DNA of 6,219 nucleotides from Desulfobulbus sp. (lineage in GTDB: Bacteria > Desulfobacterota > Desulfobulbia > Desulfobulbales > Desulfobulbaceae). Where the stretch lies: contig JAQUEZ010000325.1 of assembly GCA_028684915.1 (NCBI GenBank), positions 1 to 6,219 of the forward strand, in the 5' to 3' direction. A program made the position numbers and the translations under genes. Within the stretch, counting starts at the first letter, position 1; each line of letters begins with the position of its first letter. The notes beneath the pieces were generated by a model. It was not told where the DNA came from. It was given only the letters and a program-made list of their open reading frames with translations, and did not search any database. This document shows, in pieces, positions 6,103 through 6,219 of this stretch.

Positions 6103-6162
6103 CCTCGTCATTTGGTGTGGATTTGATGTATAAAACGATCAAATCCACACCAAATGACGAGG
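6103..6162. repeat. Perfect 25-bp inverted repeat covering the transposase ribosome binding site
   Basis: Bases 6103-6127 are exactly complementary to 6138-6162, with a 10-nt loop (GTATAAAACG). The left arm lies within the IS end. The right arm contains the GAGG of the transposase Shine-Dalgarno site (GAGGG, 6159-6163). In an RNA begun outside the element, the stem would bury that site. In an RNA begun in the loop or right arm, it would be free. TATAAA in the loop (6129-6134) resembles a -10 box, but I find no good -35 at the right distance. Confidence 0.8.
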
Positions 6163-6168
6163 GAAACC

Positions 6169-6219
6169 ATGAATAGTAAAGATATCATAACGTTAGGGCT
6201 CAGACTGCAGGCTCCATGG
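6169..6219 (+). CDS. ISL3-like transposase, N-terminal 17 residues only
   Basis: The ATG at 6169 follows GAGGG with 5 nt between and opens the frame MNSKDIITLGLRLQAPW up to the window edge. The (N/S)KDIITLGLGL-APW pattern is the usual start of a group of ISL3-family transposases, DDE enzymes of about 400 residues. The catalytic residues lie beyond the window. Expression is probably limited by the hairpin that covers its ribosome binding site. The identification is from memory of the N-terminal motif and would be settled by the next few hundred bases. Confidence 0.65.
   Translation, partial: MNSKDIITLGLRLQAPW

Larger units (their letters stand above)
6099..6219 (+). mobile_element. Left end of an ISL3-like insertion sequence, truncated by the window
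   Basis: The element begins GGCTCCTCGTCATTTGGTGT at 6099. The GG start and position fit an ISL3-type terminal repeat. Coding similarity of the disrupted ATPase stops exactly at this point, codon AAA at 6097-6095 being the last native one. A transposase gene starts 70 bp inside. ISL3 elements make 8-bp target duplications; the copy here would be 6091-6098, but the other end is beyond the window. The family assignment rests on a short N-terminus and the end sequence. Confidence 0.65.

Noticed and set aside
3898..6133. Plus-strand open frames at 3898-4305, 4443-4742, 5172-5651, 5354-5638 and 5720-6133
   Set aside because: They lie opposite clearly recognisable toxin and ATPase coding sequence and show no family motifs.
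6103..6162. Palindrome as a joined pair of IS ends (circle junction)
   Set aside because: In a junction the outer ends would face each other across the spacer; here the GGCTCC outer end faces away from the loop.
1..6219. CRISPR array, tRNA, rRNA or integron attC sites
   Set aside because: I saw no regularly spaced direct repeats, cloverleaf-type sequences or attC-like imperfect palindromes.

Overview
This window is a patchwork of mobile-element debris (about 127-3257) next to a three-gene conflict module (about 3327-6097). A further insertion sequence has cut the first gene of that module and runs off the right edge. Nested Tn3-type transposons, IS4 and ISL3 elements and Shine-Dalgarno sites indicate a bacterium, most likely a proteobacterium. 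This is inference from the element types; no housekeeping gene is present to anchor it. The conflict module is visibly richer in A+T than the transposon part.

Left part (1-3257). A 55-bp inverted repeat with a Tn3-like GGGG outer end (127-181 and 2621-2675) bounds a decayed Tn3-family element. On the minus strand it would have read tnpA, then a small tyrosine recombinase, then a helical hypothetical protein. Only the first ~75 codons of tnpA remain, with a plausible promoter and ribosome binding site. The rest has been replaced by a 5'-truncated IS4-family transposase gene in the opposite orientation. The recombinase gene carries a single-base frameshift. Outside the right repeat, in frame and with no gap, lies the C-terminal ~180 codons of a second Tn3 transposase. 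It ends inside its own, quite different 38-bp terminal repeat (3220-3257). The first transposon therefore appears to have landed in the tnpA gene of the second. The left flank does not continue that gene, so a later rearrangement removed the rest.

Right part (3327-6097, minus strand). A HerA/FtsK-superfamily ATPase (DUF87-like), an LHH-motif nuclease toxin and a SUKH (SMI1/KNR4) immunity protein are encoded with overlapping ends. The toxin starts inside the ATPase gene behind a GGAGG site, and the immunity gene starts inside the toxin gene behind an AGGGG site. This is a polymorphic-toxin style cassette, with the ATPase as possible delivery or processing partner.

Right edge (6099-6219). An apparent ISL3-family element starts with GGCTCC and reads rightward into the first 17 codons of its transposase. 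It has removed the N-terminal part of the ATPase, including the P-loop that should lie only a few residues upstream of the break. Near its end is a perfect 25-bp inverted repeat with a 10-nt loop that covers the transposase ribosome binding site. This resembles the fold-back protection against read-through transcription known from IS10 and IS50.
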